Shown in pieces: positions 55,003-64,000 of a stretch of DNA of 64,000 nucleotides. Positions within the stretch are counted from its first letter, which is position 1, and each line of letters opens with the position of its first letter. Source of the DNA: Sciurus carolinensis (taxonomy: Eukaryota; Chordata; Mammalia; Rodentia; Sciuridae); NCBI RefSeq assembly GCF_902686445.1, contig NC_062218.1, positions 134,277,241 to 134,341,240 of the forward strand, written 5' to 3'. The notes beneath the pieces are model-generated. The model saw only the letters and a program-made list of their open reading frames with translations. It was not told where the DNA came from and did not search any database. A program made the position numbers and the translations under genes.

Positions 55003-56939
55003 CCTGGTAATTTAGTTCAACTTACAATTTTTCAGTTTTACCATGGTGCAAGAGACTACCCATACAGCCATTCAGATTTTCATTTTCAGTGTGATATTCA
55101 ATAAGTTCCATCAGATATTCAACACTTATTTTTTTATTTAAGTTTATTGTTTAGTTTAAATACATGTTCTGAAAACCATAAAATAATCTAGTGTGACCAA
55201 ATATGCAAGAAATCCCAATATGAATCAAAAAGTCTTGCACTCTTGCAGCTTTCTGTTAAAGGATGCTGAAAAAAAAAATGTAACAATGGAGTGAGACACA
55301 GCTTGTCTCAATCATTAGTCTTCATCAGAACTGGAATCGTTTTCTTGGTCAGAAAGTTCAGGAACAGGAAAGCGAAGAATGGCAGCTACTCCAGTCAATT
55401 GACTGAGCTGTTCCCCAGATACAAGAAGGCTAGAGAATATCCTAACAGTTCCTGCATTCTCTTTCACACTGTCCACCAGCCTTACATACCGGCTGCGTGT
55501 GGCTACATCCTGGTGTCTGAAGAGCTCATCACTGATGAGCAATGTGTCAATGAAGCCATTGCTTCATTGGCCTTCTCCACTTGCTTGAGTCCATAGAAAG
55601 CTTGGTCAGATTCATGTTGTAACATTTTATAGAAGTCATCCAAGGCTTTAACTTCCCCAGCAGCTTTAGTGTCTGAAGGCGGCTAGCTACAGTAGGGTCA
55701 CAAAGGGCCTCTTTCAGAGAGTACTTGTGTCCAGAGGAGGCATGTACCTGAAGGAATTTGGACCGGTTTTCCAGGAGAACTTTGCTGTCTGTCTTCACTG
55801 CTTGTTGAAACATGTAGTTGCAGAACTGTTCCCGCACAAATCCTGGGCTGGCCACCAGGAAGCACTTTACAACATCGAAGTTTATGTGGTGCTGTATGGC
55901 CTGGACCACCTGTTCATAGAACCGCTCTAAGGCTTGGTCATGCTGGCAGCAGTTGCCTTTCCTTTTTCTAGGGATGTTCACTTCCACCTTGGCCCCAGTG
56001 AGGGTCATGCTGGGAGTGACTAAGCAGATATGGGCGAGGCCTTCCTGCATGACCACAGCTGCCACATCAACACTCCAGGCCGGGTCACAGGCCTGCTCAA
56101 TGTGCTCCAGAACCACACTATCCCACTGTTTCTCGCCAGGGTGAACTGGTGGTTGGGATCCAGCTTGATGGTGTGGTAAGCTCCCATCTTGACATACTCA
56201 TTCTCTTGGATATTGGTCCCTTTGACCCGCAGCTGGCAGGCTTGAGAGTCAAAGTCGATGGCTTCCACGCAGAGAGTGAGCGTAGTACGGACCCGGTTGC
56301 TTCCCACGCTGCCTGTGGAGGACTCGGTCTGTACCTTATGGATGGTGGAAGCGCGAAGGCTATCGCCCACGTGTACTAGATTGTAAGTGTGCCACATGTC
56401 CTCAGGTTCCTCAGGTACCAGGGTCACCTGCCCTGCATTGTCCTTCTCAATGTCCTTCCTCACGAGCTTCATGACCTTAGCAGAGGCTCACTAACAGAAT
56501 AAGGTGAACTGATGGGGTCCCCAAAGCGAAAGGAGCAAGGAGCAGGGGGAAAGGGGGCCAGGAAGGGGGCGGGGTCCGGTTTCTATGGGCACTTGCGGGG
56601 AGGGAAGGAAATACTTCTAGCTCTGACTCATGCTGCCCAGGGGGACACTTACTTTAGCTCTTCCTGCCTTAGTCTCCCCACACGGCCCCGCCGAAAGCGC
56701 CCTGCAGACACGGCAGGGAACCAGAAACTCTAGGTGCTGCAGCCCTATTTAACACTTATTATGAAAAAAGTTTTGTATGAGATGGTTTTGTCCAACTGTA
56801 GGTTAATATAAATGTTCTGAGCTTATTTAAGGTAGGCTAGGCTAAGCTATGATATTCAGTAAGTTAGGTGTGTTAGATACATTTTGGCTTGTGATATTTT
56901 CAACTTCAAATGGATTTATTGGAAATAAGTTGGGGATAA
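55003..56939 (+). mobile_element. Tigger-type DNA transposon split by PELO retrocopy
   Basis: Left half 55003-55130 ('agttcaacttacaatttttc agttttacc') and right half from 56761 ('gtccaactgtaggttaatat', 'taaggtaggctaggctaagc tatgatattcag') belong to the same element family as 63157-63499. Joined, they bracket the pseudogene precisely. Confidence 0.75.
55131..56750 (-). pseudogene. PELO: PELO (pelota) processed pseudogene
   Basis: Intronless copy of the mRNA for pelota, the ribosome-rescue factor related to eRF1 that works with HBS1L. 5'UTR 56473-56750, reading frame 56472-55315, 3'UTR with 'caataaac' near the end and a short A tail (T run at 55131). Intact pieces are MKLVRKDIEKDNAGQVTLVP through NHQFTLA (56472-56135), VNIPRKRKGN to DPTVASRL, and [20 protein letters not shown] to the stop at 55315. 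Frameshifts lie near 56131 (1-bp deletion), 55675 (1-bp deletion) and 55555 (2-bp insertion). Duplication aacacttatt at 55121-55130 and 56751-56760. Not expected to be functional. Confidence 0.95.
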
Positions 56940-56941
56940 TC

Positions 56942-56942
<1 letters not shown>

Positions 56943-56988
<46 letters not shown>

Positions 56989-57036
56989 TCACATATATAT
57001 ACACACACATACACACACACACATACACATATATAT

Positions 57037-57077
<41 letters not shown>
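56943..57077 (+). repeat. Compound microsatellite (CA)n-(TATACACA)n-(GA)n
   Basis: About 20 CA units, an irregular TATA/CACA middle, then about 19 GA units. Opens spurious frames on both strands. Confidence 0.95.
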
Positions 57078-57082
<5 letters not shown>

Positions 57083-57200
57083 AAACTTAAAGTTTCTTAT
57101 TACAGTTATTTTTTTCAATGCTATCTTTTATTTCTCCTCTGAAGCCTGCCCATCTCTCAGAGCTACTTGCTTTGGTTGGCCTTGGTTCCCCCTTCCATCA

Positions 57201-57371
57201 GTGGTGCTCACTGTGATTCTGACAATGATTAGTGTTAGCATCACCTGGGAGCCTTTTGCAAATGCAGATCCTCAGACTGCACCCCAGTCACCCTGAAGCA
57301 CACCTCTGGGGTGGGGCCCAGGAATGTGCGTATTCACTAACTCCCCAGGGGATTCTGTTGAGAAACACTGT
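57201..57371 (-). mobile_element. MER5A-like hAT MITE
   Basis: 'gttagcatcacctgggagcc', 'acctctggggtggggcccag gaatgtgcg' and 'gattctgttgagaaacactg' match MER5A in order, about 170 bp. Confidence 0.75.
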
Positions 57372-58572
57372 TTTATTATTTGTAACCTCACCTTTTCTAC
57401 TTTTGTTGGGGCATGGGCACCTGCAGACGGGTGCTCCTTGGGATCTGGGACTCTCAGAGATTATACTGGAAGCACAGATGCAAGTCCCTCTCTAGAAAAA
57501 AAGAGGAAGGCTGTGGTGGGTGAACTGGCAATGGAGTCATCTGAGGGGTGTCCCCTACTTCAGAGGATTCTTCATGGCTATGTTTTGTGTTGAACTGAGC
57601 ATCCAGCAATCTCCATGCATGTTAGTTACCCTTCCTACTTTCATGGTGGTCCCTGTAGCTTTTTCAATGTCCTGCCCTGGCCCAGCAGAAGGAAGATGAT
57701 GAATTTCAGGCCCAGAGAAAAAAGAAGCATTTCTAAATGAATTTGCAGAAGTCATGGCAGAGAAAACGCAAGTTTGAAAATCAAGGCATGTCTGATTTGC
57801 TTTGGCTGTCAAGATACAAATACTGAAAGACTGACTAAATATTTTTCTGCATGAAGAACGGACTGGGGAGGGGGTACAGGTAGGAGCTGGGAGATGACGT
57901 CCATGGGCTGGCGAGGACCCCCAGGCTGAATTGATTGTGGGAACACCAATTCCAGAAGGAAAGCCTGCTGGCTTCAGGCTCCCAGTGCCCAGGAACCAAG
58001 GAGGGGGACAGGGAGAGTAGCTATATGTCCCCGCATCTCTTGATCAAGGACTGGTGCACCTTAGGGGCACTGTCAGCAGTCACAAATGCACGAAAGTGAT
58101 TCCCTGTCAGCAGTGACTGTGTCTAGGGTTGGGGGCTTCAGTGGACACCAGCCCATCATATGCTGACTGGGCAGATACTGGGGAGCCAGGAACAGACATT
58201 GTTCTCCCTGATGTTGGGGCTCCACGCTGTGGAATGGGAGAGAACAGAGTGAAATGAATCCACCTGCGGTGTCTGAGTGACCATAAACTGGGCTGAGATT
58301 TCCTGGGAGAGTATGTATGACATAAGAAACCGGGAATGAATTGAAATGGTGAAAAATAGAGAGTTACATTTTGTTCATGTGATTTCGATGCTGAAAATTT
58401 GTACTTGCTTTGTTTATACTTGAACATGAAAGTATTTTGCACAATCCCTGGCTTATAATCCAGTGCCCAGTAATTGCTAGCTAATGTTTTTTCAATATTG
58501 TACATGGCCTAATGATGTGTACACATACCAGTGGAAAGAGTTATTGAGAGGAGAATATGCTCCTGGTGATGT
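57372..58572. other. Intergenic, no gene recognised
   Basis: Moderately GC-balanced sequence. Short open frames on both strands (such as 57555-57812 and 58107-58505, antisense) have no recognisable domains. Confidence 0.4.
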
Positions 58573-58586
58573 TGTTGTTTTATTTT

Positions 58587-58604
58587 TTTTAAAAGGCATG
58601 AGCT

Positions 58605-58645
<41 letters not shown>

Positions 58646-58783
58646 CATATATATGTAATTTTTTTTTTTAGTTGTAGGTGGACACAATATCTTTATCTTA
58701 TCTTTTATGTGGTGCTGAAGATCAAACCCAGGTCCTCATGCATGCTATGTGAGTACACTACCACTAAGCCACAACCACAGCCC
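58587..58783 (-). repeat. ID element with STRID-type tail, expanded (TA)n, 14-bp TSD
   Basis: 'gttgtaggtggacacaatat' tail, 'gaagatcaaacccaggtcct' body. The tail side contains about 40 bp of TA repeat. Duplication tgttgttttatttt at 58573-58586 and 58784-58797 is identical. Confidence 0.88.
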
Positions 58784-58829
58784 TGTTGTTTTATTTTCAT
58801 TCAGAAATTTGTTTGCTTTTTTACACATT

Positions 58830-58907
58830 ACTGTTTTGCTAGGGATTGAACCTAGGGCCTCATGCACACTAGGCAAGCACTCTACCACTGAGCTATACCT
58901 CCAACCC
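58830..58907 (-). repeat. ID element
   Basis: 'ttttgctagggattgaacct ... ctctaccactgagctatacc'. Confidence 0.82.
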
Positions 58908-59419
58908 TACATCTATTTGATTGTAGCATATAAGTGATTTTCTTGATTTTTTATAACTTGGAGGATTTTTTACAAAAATATTTTCATGTTTATGATAAAC
59001 ATTGGTGTTATAATGTTACATTTCTATTTTGTTACGGTTAGTGTTAATGTTAGAACTGACAATATATTACATTATTACATTATTTATTATATTACATTAT
59101 TAATATAGTACATTAATATATTGGTACAAGATTATTAAATTCCTTGTGGGTCAGAAGACTCAAATTAGAATCCTGAATCCACTACTTATTCATTGGAGGA
59201 AGACACTTCCAAGAGTCCTCATTGTAAAATGCATACAGTGTCTAAGGCACGAAGCTGGTGGAGTGAAGCCATTGGAGAGGAAAGAATGTCTCTTGAGGAC
59301 TTGTGCCTCTCTGGTAGTCTCTGGGCAGTTTAATGCATGTTTTCTGAATACTAAAGGACTTAGCACAGAGAGGCACATGTGCAGATGGTAGTGAAAAATT
59401 AATTCCATTCTTCAATGTA
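58908..59419. other. Intergenic, ATTACATT-rich patch, no gene
   Basis: Contains an irregular (attacatt)n tract at about 59060-59115. Confidence 0.4.
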
Positions 59420-59890
59420 CAAGTCCAAAACATGTACCATACACATCCCTTAGACAGACATATGACACATGTAATACACACCATACACAATATAGACATA
59501 ATACATGTACATGCACTGCAGCAATACACTGTAGGCACACACAACCACACGTGATATAACACACACACGCACCACACAGCACATTACAAAATGCAACATA
59601 TCCAGGCACATGACATGCACATACCACATGAACACACGATCCAGGTAAACACATATGTGTTCCACACACTGCATGCATGTACATATATACACCACACACA
59701 CTTAAACCTTATGCATGTGCTGCATGCACACATATTAATACCACTCCACTTGCAAATGTTTACACCCTACATACTTGCACACATGCAACCTATACACAAA
59801 TATCATGTACACTCATACACACTCCATCTGCACACACAACACATTATGAATGCATATCACATACTACACACACATATGCAAGTTTGGTGA
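59420..59890. repeat. Long degenerate CACA/CATA-rich low-complexity tract
   Basis: About 470 bp dominated by alternating purine-pyrimidine ACACAT/CATGCA motifs without a fixed period. It opens Cys/Val-rich frames on one strand and His/Thr-rich frames on the other; neither is coding. Confidence 0.85.
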
Positions 59891-60329
59891 TCAGGAATTG
59901 CAATAGTTAGACATACCACTAGGTGGCATTATGGCATTTATTAAAAATTTTTTATTTGTCTATTTTTTTTACATATTTGTGATCATACTGCACATCATTT
60001 GCTTTCAATGTGTAGCCTATACTATTTTTATAATAATACTAAGATATCATTTGCCTTTTTTCACTCTCATTCTCCTTTGAGTATACAGTGGAATTTTTCC
60101 AGAGACTACAAGATGTGTGACATAGACTGAAGGCGGAAGCAGATGTGAGAGTCCAGCTCTCTTCCACTAAACCAGAAATTTTTAAAAATAGATTTTCAAA
60201 TTTAAAAATGCTATTCTTTGCTCTAATTTCTAGAGTATATAGTTATTTTTTCATAAAATAGTATTTATGTTAACATGAAAGGTGTTTATTATTTTATTTA
60301 AAAGATTTTTTAAAAATTTAAATATTTTG
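59891..60329. other. AT-rich intergenic, no gene
   Basis: 'tttttcactctcattctcct ttgagtatacagtgg' may be decayed L1; not called. Confidence 0.35.
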
Positions 60330-60605
60330 AGCAATTTGAATTCTCTTTTAAAATTATATGCGTCTATGGTGTATAACATGTTGTTTTGAAGTTTGGATAC
60401 ATTGTAGAATGTCTACAGACCTGGAATGCACAGGGACATGTGGAATGGCTTATTAACATACATAATTACCTCACATACTTTTATTTTTTGTGTGATAAGA
60501 GCACTTAAAATCCCTCTCAGCAGTTTTCAAGTATAAATTATTAGGATTTTTTAAATAAAGAAATATTTCAAAATCTCAGTTTCACATCTACTATAGCAAA
60601 AAATT
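60330..60605 (-). mobile_element. Old L1 3'-end fragment
   Basis: 'ggtgtataacatgttgtttt gaagt', 'cataattacctcacatactt ttattttttgtgtgataaga gcac' match the same L1 3' block as 31060-31240. Confidence 0.65.
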
Positions 60606-60617
60606 TTCGGATGGGAG

Positions 60618-60800
60618 GTTACTGGGAATTGAACCCAGGGGTGCTTAACCACTGAGCTACATCCCCAACACTTTTTATTTTTTTTCTTGAGACAGGTTCT
60701 CTCTAAGTTGCTGAGGTTGACCTTGAACTTGTAATACTCCTTCCTCAGTCTCCCTAGTTGCTGAGATTATAGGCATGTGTCACTGTGCCTGGCTCTACTA
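60618..60800 (-). repeat. B1-dID SINE
   Basis: 'gttactgggaattgaaccca' to 'ggcatgtgtcactgtgcctg gc'. Confidence 0.88.
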
Positions 60801-61276
60801 CAATAAAATCAATAGATATAACCTGTAGAAGCAAAATATGTTTTTAAGCATATAAAGCTATCCTGAGGTGAAAATGTTTGATGAGCACTATTCTTTATGT
60901 AAGCACATGTCCATATGTATACTTCAAGGTTTTTCCTTTTTCTGTAAATTTATAAAGAACAGATGAGTCTTACTGGAATAATGCCACTAGCTTTTAGGGT
61001 GCCATTTGTCAGGGTCTGGGTATGTCACAAGTGCTCTTTCCTGCCATGTGGTGCCCTTGGTTGGCCCTCCTGCCTTGGTCTTTCCTGGCTTCCTTGGGAT
61101 TTGATGAGGCCTCATGTTCCTAGCAAAGCTGCCTCTGGCCTTGCAGTATTCTGCTTAGGTGGCTGCTTTTGCTGTTCCAGCTTCCCTGATCTCTGTTGCT
61201 CTGCCTTCTTGGGTCAGGGTCCCTACCTGGTCTTGCAACTTTGATGATTCCGTTTTCAGGCTCTGTCTGGGCCACT
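60801..61276. other. Intergenic, no gene recognised
   Basis: CT-rich sequence. Overlapping frames at 60963-61244 (plus) and 61120-61302 (minus) are not supported. Confidence 0.4.
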
Positions 61277-61915
61277 ATCTCGGCTGCTCCCATGGTGTCC
61301 ATTCCTTGGCACCATTGGCCAGGTGAGCTCTCTGACCAAGAATCTCCCCATGCATTTCTCTCCTATAAAAGAGCCAAGAAACATCTGCCTTGTCCACATT
61401 CAACTCTTTTAGAGGGAATAGATTGGTGGAAATGCAATCACATGAAATCCTTGGAGGAGTTGTATTAGTTTCTTTTCAGTTACCATAATGAAGTACCTGA
61501 GGCTAAGCACTTTATAAAGAAAAGAGGTTCCCTAATTCACAGTTACAGAGTTCAAGAAGTCTAGCATAGACATCAGCTTGGCTCTGGTGAGAACTTGGGG
61601 TGATTGGCATCAGTTTGTTTATTCATTTACTTGTTGATGGCAATTTGTTGTTTTCATTTTTTCTATTACAAATACGATTGCAGTAATACAGTTATTGTAA
61701 ATAACTGTACAATTCTTATACAGTTATTTATGGACATATGTTTTCATTTCTTTTGGGTCAATTTCCAAGGGGTAGAATTTCTGAGTCACAAGGTTGAAGA
61801 ATATTTAATATTATAAGAAACTGCCAAAAAATTTGCCACAAAGCTTGTATTGATTTATACTCCCACCAAAAAGTATGAAAAACCTTGAAGTGGACACCAT
61901 GGGAGCGGCCGAGAT
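61277..61915. repeat. 25-bp inverted repeat pair
   Basis: 61277-61301 and 61891-61915 are reverse complements at 24 of 25 positions (core ctcccatggtgtcca / tggacaccatgggag), 589 bp apart. The second copy sits inside an old L1 fragment where it is foreign. Confidence 0.85.
61465..61610 (-). repeat. MaLR LTR fragment
   Basis: 'gtattagtttcttttcagtt accataatgaagtacctgag' and 'ctttataaagaaaagaggtt' are reverse MaLR segments. Confidence 0.6.
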
Positions 61916-62045
61916 TTCCCATCCTAGCAAACTCTTGGTATTGTCAGTCTTTTTAACGTGAGCATTTTTATGGGTGGGTAGTGTATCCCATACTTTTAAT
62001 TTGCATTTGTATTTGATTTTATAAGTATTTTCATTTATTAACATT
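61650..62045 (-). mobile_element. Old L1 ORF2/3' fragment
   Basis: 'gggtcaatttccaaggggta gaatttctgagtcacaaggt', 'tatactcccaccaaaaagta tg' and 'cttggtattgtcagtctttt taa' match reverse L1 ORF2 3' sequence. Interrupted by the foreign 25-bp segment. Confidence 0.65.
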
Positions 62046-62464
62046 TTACTCTGTCTTATTCTAGGAATGATTTTAGGGAGCTAATTTTGAATTTTACTTT
62101 TCTTCTATGTAACTTCATATCATAATCTACTTTTGAAGAATTTAAAAGATGTGACTATAGTTTCTTTTAAGAGACTGCTTAACATTCCAGAATCTGAGTG
62201 AATCATGCAACTTTTTGTTGACTATTTTAGGCCGGATAGCATGGATTTTAGTATGGTTAGTGAAGCTAGAGGTCTTGGTTTGAAGCCCACTACCAGTCAC
62301 TGTCTGACTTTGGGAAGGTGACCCCCTCTCTTTGTGTCCCTGTAAAACCTCAGAGTTGTGAGCATTGAATGAGAAAATGCAGGTAAAAATCTTAGAAGAT
62401 AAGTGTTCAGTAAATGCTTCTTTCTATTATAAACCACATTACCACTATGCATAATGCCTTATTT
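62046..62464. other. Intergenic, nothing recognised
   Basis: 'aagcccactaccagtcactg tctgactttgggaaggtgac' at 62283-62322 resembles a MIR core ('tgtgaccttgggcaagtcac' type), too short to call firmly. Confidence 0.4.
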
Positions 62465-62640
62465 TCTATTTAGGATTACTCCTGTAGGATCAATATCCAG
62501 AAGTGAAATGATTGGGTCAGTGGGTGCCAGCATTTTTAAGAATCTTGATAGCTATCCCCAAATTGCTCTCTAAAAGGTTCCCCTAACTCCTCCCACCAGT
62601 AGCATATCAGACTGCCATGTCACTGTGCCACTCCTGGAAA
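62465..62640 (-). mobile_element. Old L1 ORF2/3' fragment
   Basis: 'tccagaagtgaaatgattgg gtcagtgg' and 'cctcccaccagtagcatatc' match the reverse L1 3' region. Confidence 0.5.
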
Positions 62641-62749
62641 GCAGCAGCTTTTTACTTGCTGCCATCTATAGTGAGAACAGTTATTTTAATATAAAGACTC
62701 AGAAATTACTCTTCTTATTTGCTGGAGTTAACACTTGCTCCCCAAGTAT

Positions 62750-63070
62750 CAGTTAGCTATTGCCATAGTTATGCTGTGTAACAAACCACCCCCAAATCTC
62801 AATGGAATCCAGTAATAAACATTCCGTTTTACTCATGAGTTTACATACCTCTTATATTCCTTCTAGCAGAGGCATGCTCATCTGTGGGTGATAGCAGGGA
62901 CCAGAGAGAGGGCATATTCAATCATGCAAATACACTAAGTTTCTGCATGTGTCACATCTGCTTACACCCCACTGGCCAAACCCAAAGTCAAGGGGTGGCA
63001 AAGTGCATGTTGGTATGGCAAGAGTGGGTGCAGGTGAAGAATTGGGGCCAAGGATTCAATCTACTACACC
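62750..63070 (-). repeat. Ancient LTR-class repeat (name uncertain)
   Basis: 'agctattgccatagttatgc tgtgtaacaaaccaccccca aatctcaatgg' is its diagnostic start; ends near 'ggattcaatctactaca'. Confidence 0.65.
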
Positions 63071-63156
63071 CTGTTTCCTCTTGTTCTAAGTTAAAAGAAA
63101 GTTCTTTATTGGACTTGAAAGGATGAAGGACAGATTGGTTAACTTAATGGATGTAT

Positions 63157-63499
63157 AGACAGTCCCTGACTTACAATGACTTGACTTAACACATTTTCTA
63201 CTTATGATGGTGTGAAGTAAGCATTCAATAGAAACCATACTTTGAATTTTGAATTTGGGTCTTTTCCTGGGCTAGCAATATGCAGTACAATATTCTCTTG
63301 TGATGCTGGGCATGGCAGTGATTCCCAATTCCCAGTCAGACCTATAATCTTGAGGAGAAACCAGTGACTCTGGTATACCATGTTGCTAAGCTATAGTGTT
63401 CAGTAGATTAGGTGTAGTCGATATCCCTTAGACTTAAGATATTTTAAATTTATGGAGGGTTTACCCAGGACTTAGCTTCATTGTAAGTCTAAGAGCAAA
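63157..63499 (+). mobile_element. Tigger-type DNA transposon, near complete
   Basis: 'agtccctgacttacaatgac' start, 'gtcttttcctgggctagcaa tatgcagtacaatattctct' middle and 'cttcattgtaagtctaagag' end. Inverted termini visible. Same family as the element at 55003. Confidence 0.75.
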
Positions 63500-63550
63500 T
63501 ATATTAGGAACTCTTGGTTTTTATATTTTAGCAACTCGGTGCTCTTTTTT

Positions 63551-63825
63551 TCCCCTCTTCACCCCTCATTTTCCTCTATACAATTCATCCTTTCTCCATT
63601 CTTGCCTCCTTCCCAACACCTGTTTTGTATCATCATCCACTTATCAGAGAAATCATTCGACCTTTGGTTTTTTGGGATTGACTTATTTCACTTAGCATGA
63701 TATTCTCCAACTCCATCCATTTACCTGCAAATGCCATAATTTTATTCTTCTTTATGGCTGAATAATACTTCATTGTGTATATATACCAGTTTCTTTATCC
63801 ATTCATCTATTGAAGGGCATATCTC
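63551..63825 (-). mobile_element. 5'-truncated L1 3' end with TSD
   Basis: Matches positions 40890-41190 of the full-length L1 ('acttagcatgatattctcca', 'tgcaaatgccataattttat') but lacks the telomere-like tract. Duplication tc(g/a)gtgctcttttt flanks it (63537-63550 and 63826-63839). Confidence 0.85.
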
Positions 63826-63845
63826 TCAGTGCTCTTTTTAAGAGA

Positions 63846-63925
63846 ATTTGTGGTAGAGTGTGTACCTGGCATGTGTAGGGCCCTAGGTTCGATCCTTAGG
63901 ATGAGGGAAAAAAATTTAAAAAGAA
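63846..63925 (+). repeat. ID element
   Basis: 'tttgtggtagagtgtgtacc', 'ggttcgatccttaggatgag' and an A-rich tail. Truncated at its 5' end. Confidence 0.75.
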
Positions 63926-64000
63926 CCTGTCTGGATTCAGTTTTTTCTGTACAGTTCCTGATCATATCTGATCTATTTTGCATCCAGAAGCTCTCCGGGC

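Noticed and set aside
55315..56472. Functional PELO gene
   Set aside because: Three frameshifts, a target-site duplication and insertion in a transposon show a processed pseudogene.
59242..59910. Cys-rich or His-rich small proteins
   Set aside because: Translations of a CA-rich low-complexity tract in opposite strands; no conserved spacing or start context.
1..64000. CRISPR array or other prokaryotic repeat system
   Set aside because: All dispersed repeats are SINEs, LINEs, LTRs or microsatellites; no regularly spaced identical repeats with unique spacers.

Overview
This is mammalian nuclear DNA, almost certainly from a squirrel-family rodent (Sciuridae: ground squirrel, marmot or squirrel). 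The evidence is the repeat content. Dozens of copies of a dimeric SINE (B1 joined to an ID/tRNA-like unit), plain ID elements and ID elements with an A-rich 'ggtattgtgtccatctacaact'-type tail are scattered on both strands. That combination is typical of sciurids. Coding density is very low, introns have GT/AG ends, and there are no operons, RBSs or prokaryotic features.

One real protein-coding gene is present: the 5' part of RUFY1 (RUN and FYVE domain containing 1; Rabip4/Rabip4'), on the minus strand. Exon 1 (coding 22307-22598) lies in a CpG island. Exons 2 (9044-9217), 3 (7673-7790) and 4 (1981-2082) follow. All four join in phase with consensus splice sites and encode the N-terminus and first part of the RUN domain; the remaining exons lie left of position 1. 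A second CpG-rich block directly upstream of exon 2 (about 9218-9720), with opposed CCAAT boxes, fits an internal promoter for the short 600-residue isoform.

From about 22.7 kb to the right edge I find no further functional gene. This is the intergenic side upstream of RUFY1, filled with transposable elements. The largest is a 6.36-kb full-length but mutated LINE-1 on the minus strand (40724-47080, target-site duplication cccagcaag), with ORF1, ORF2, a 5'UTR containing degenerate ~66-bp tandem units, and a telomere-like G-rich tract in its 3'UTR. Others are a processed pseudogene of PELO (55131-56750) inserted into a Tigger-type DNA transposon, a solo endogenous-retrovirus LTR with TG/CA ends and a candidate 5-bp duplication (31247-31810), several more LTR-like stretches, MaLR LTRs, Tigger/hAT fossils and decayed older L1s. 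Nested insertions are frequent and give local age orders.

I found no convincing undescribed gene system. The observations most worth a second look are the internal RUFY1 promoter, the L1 5'UTR tandem units and 3'UTR telomere-like tract, a 25-bp inverted near-identical pair at 61277/61891, and an unrecognised 120-codon ORF at 10763-11125. Repeat family names were assigned by eye from memory and should be treated as provisional.
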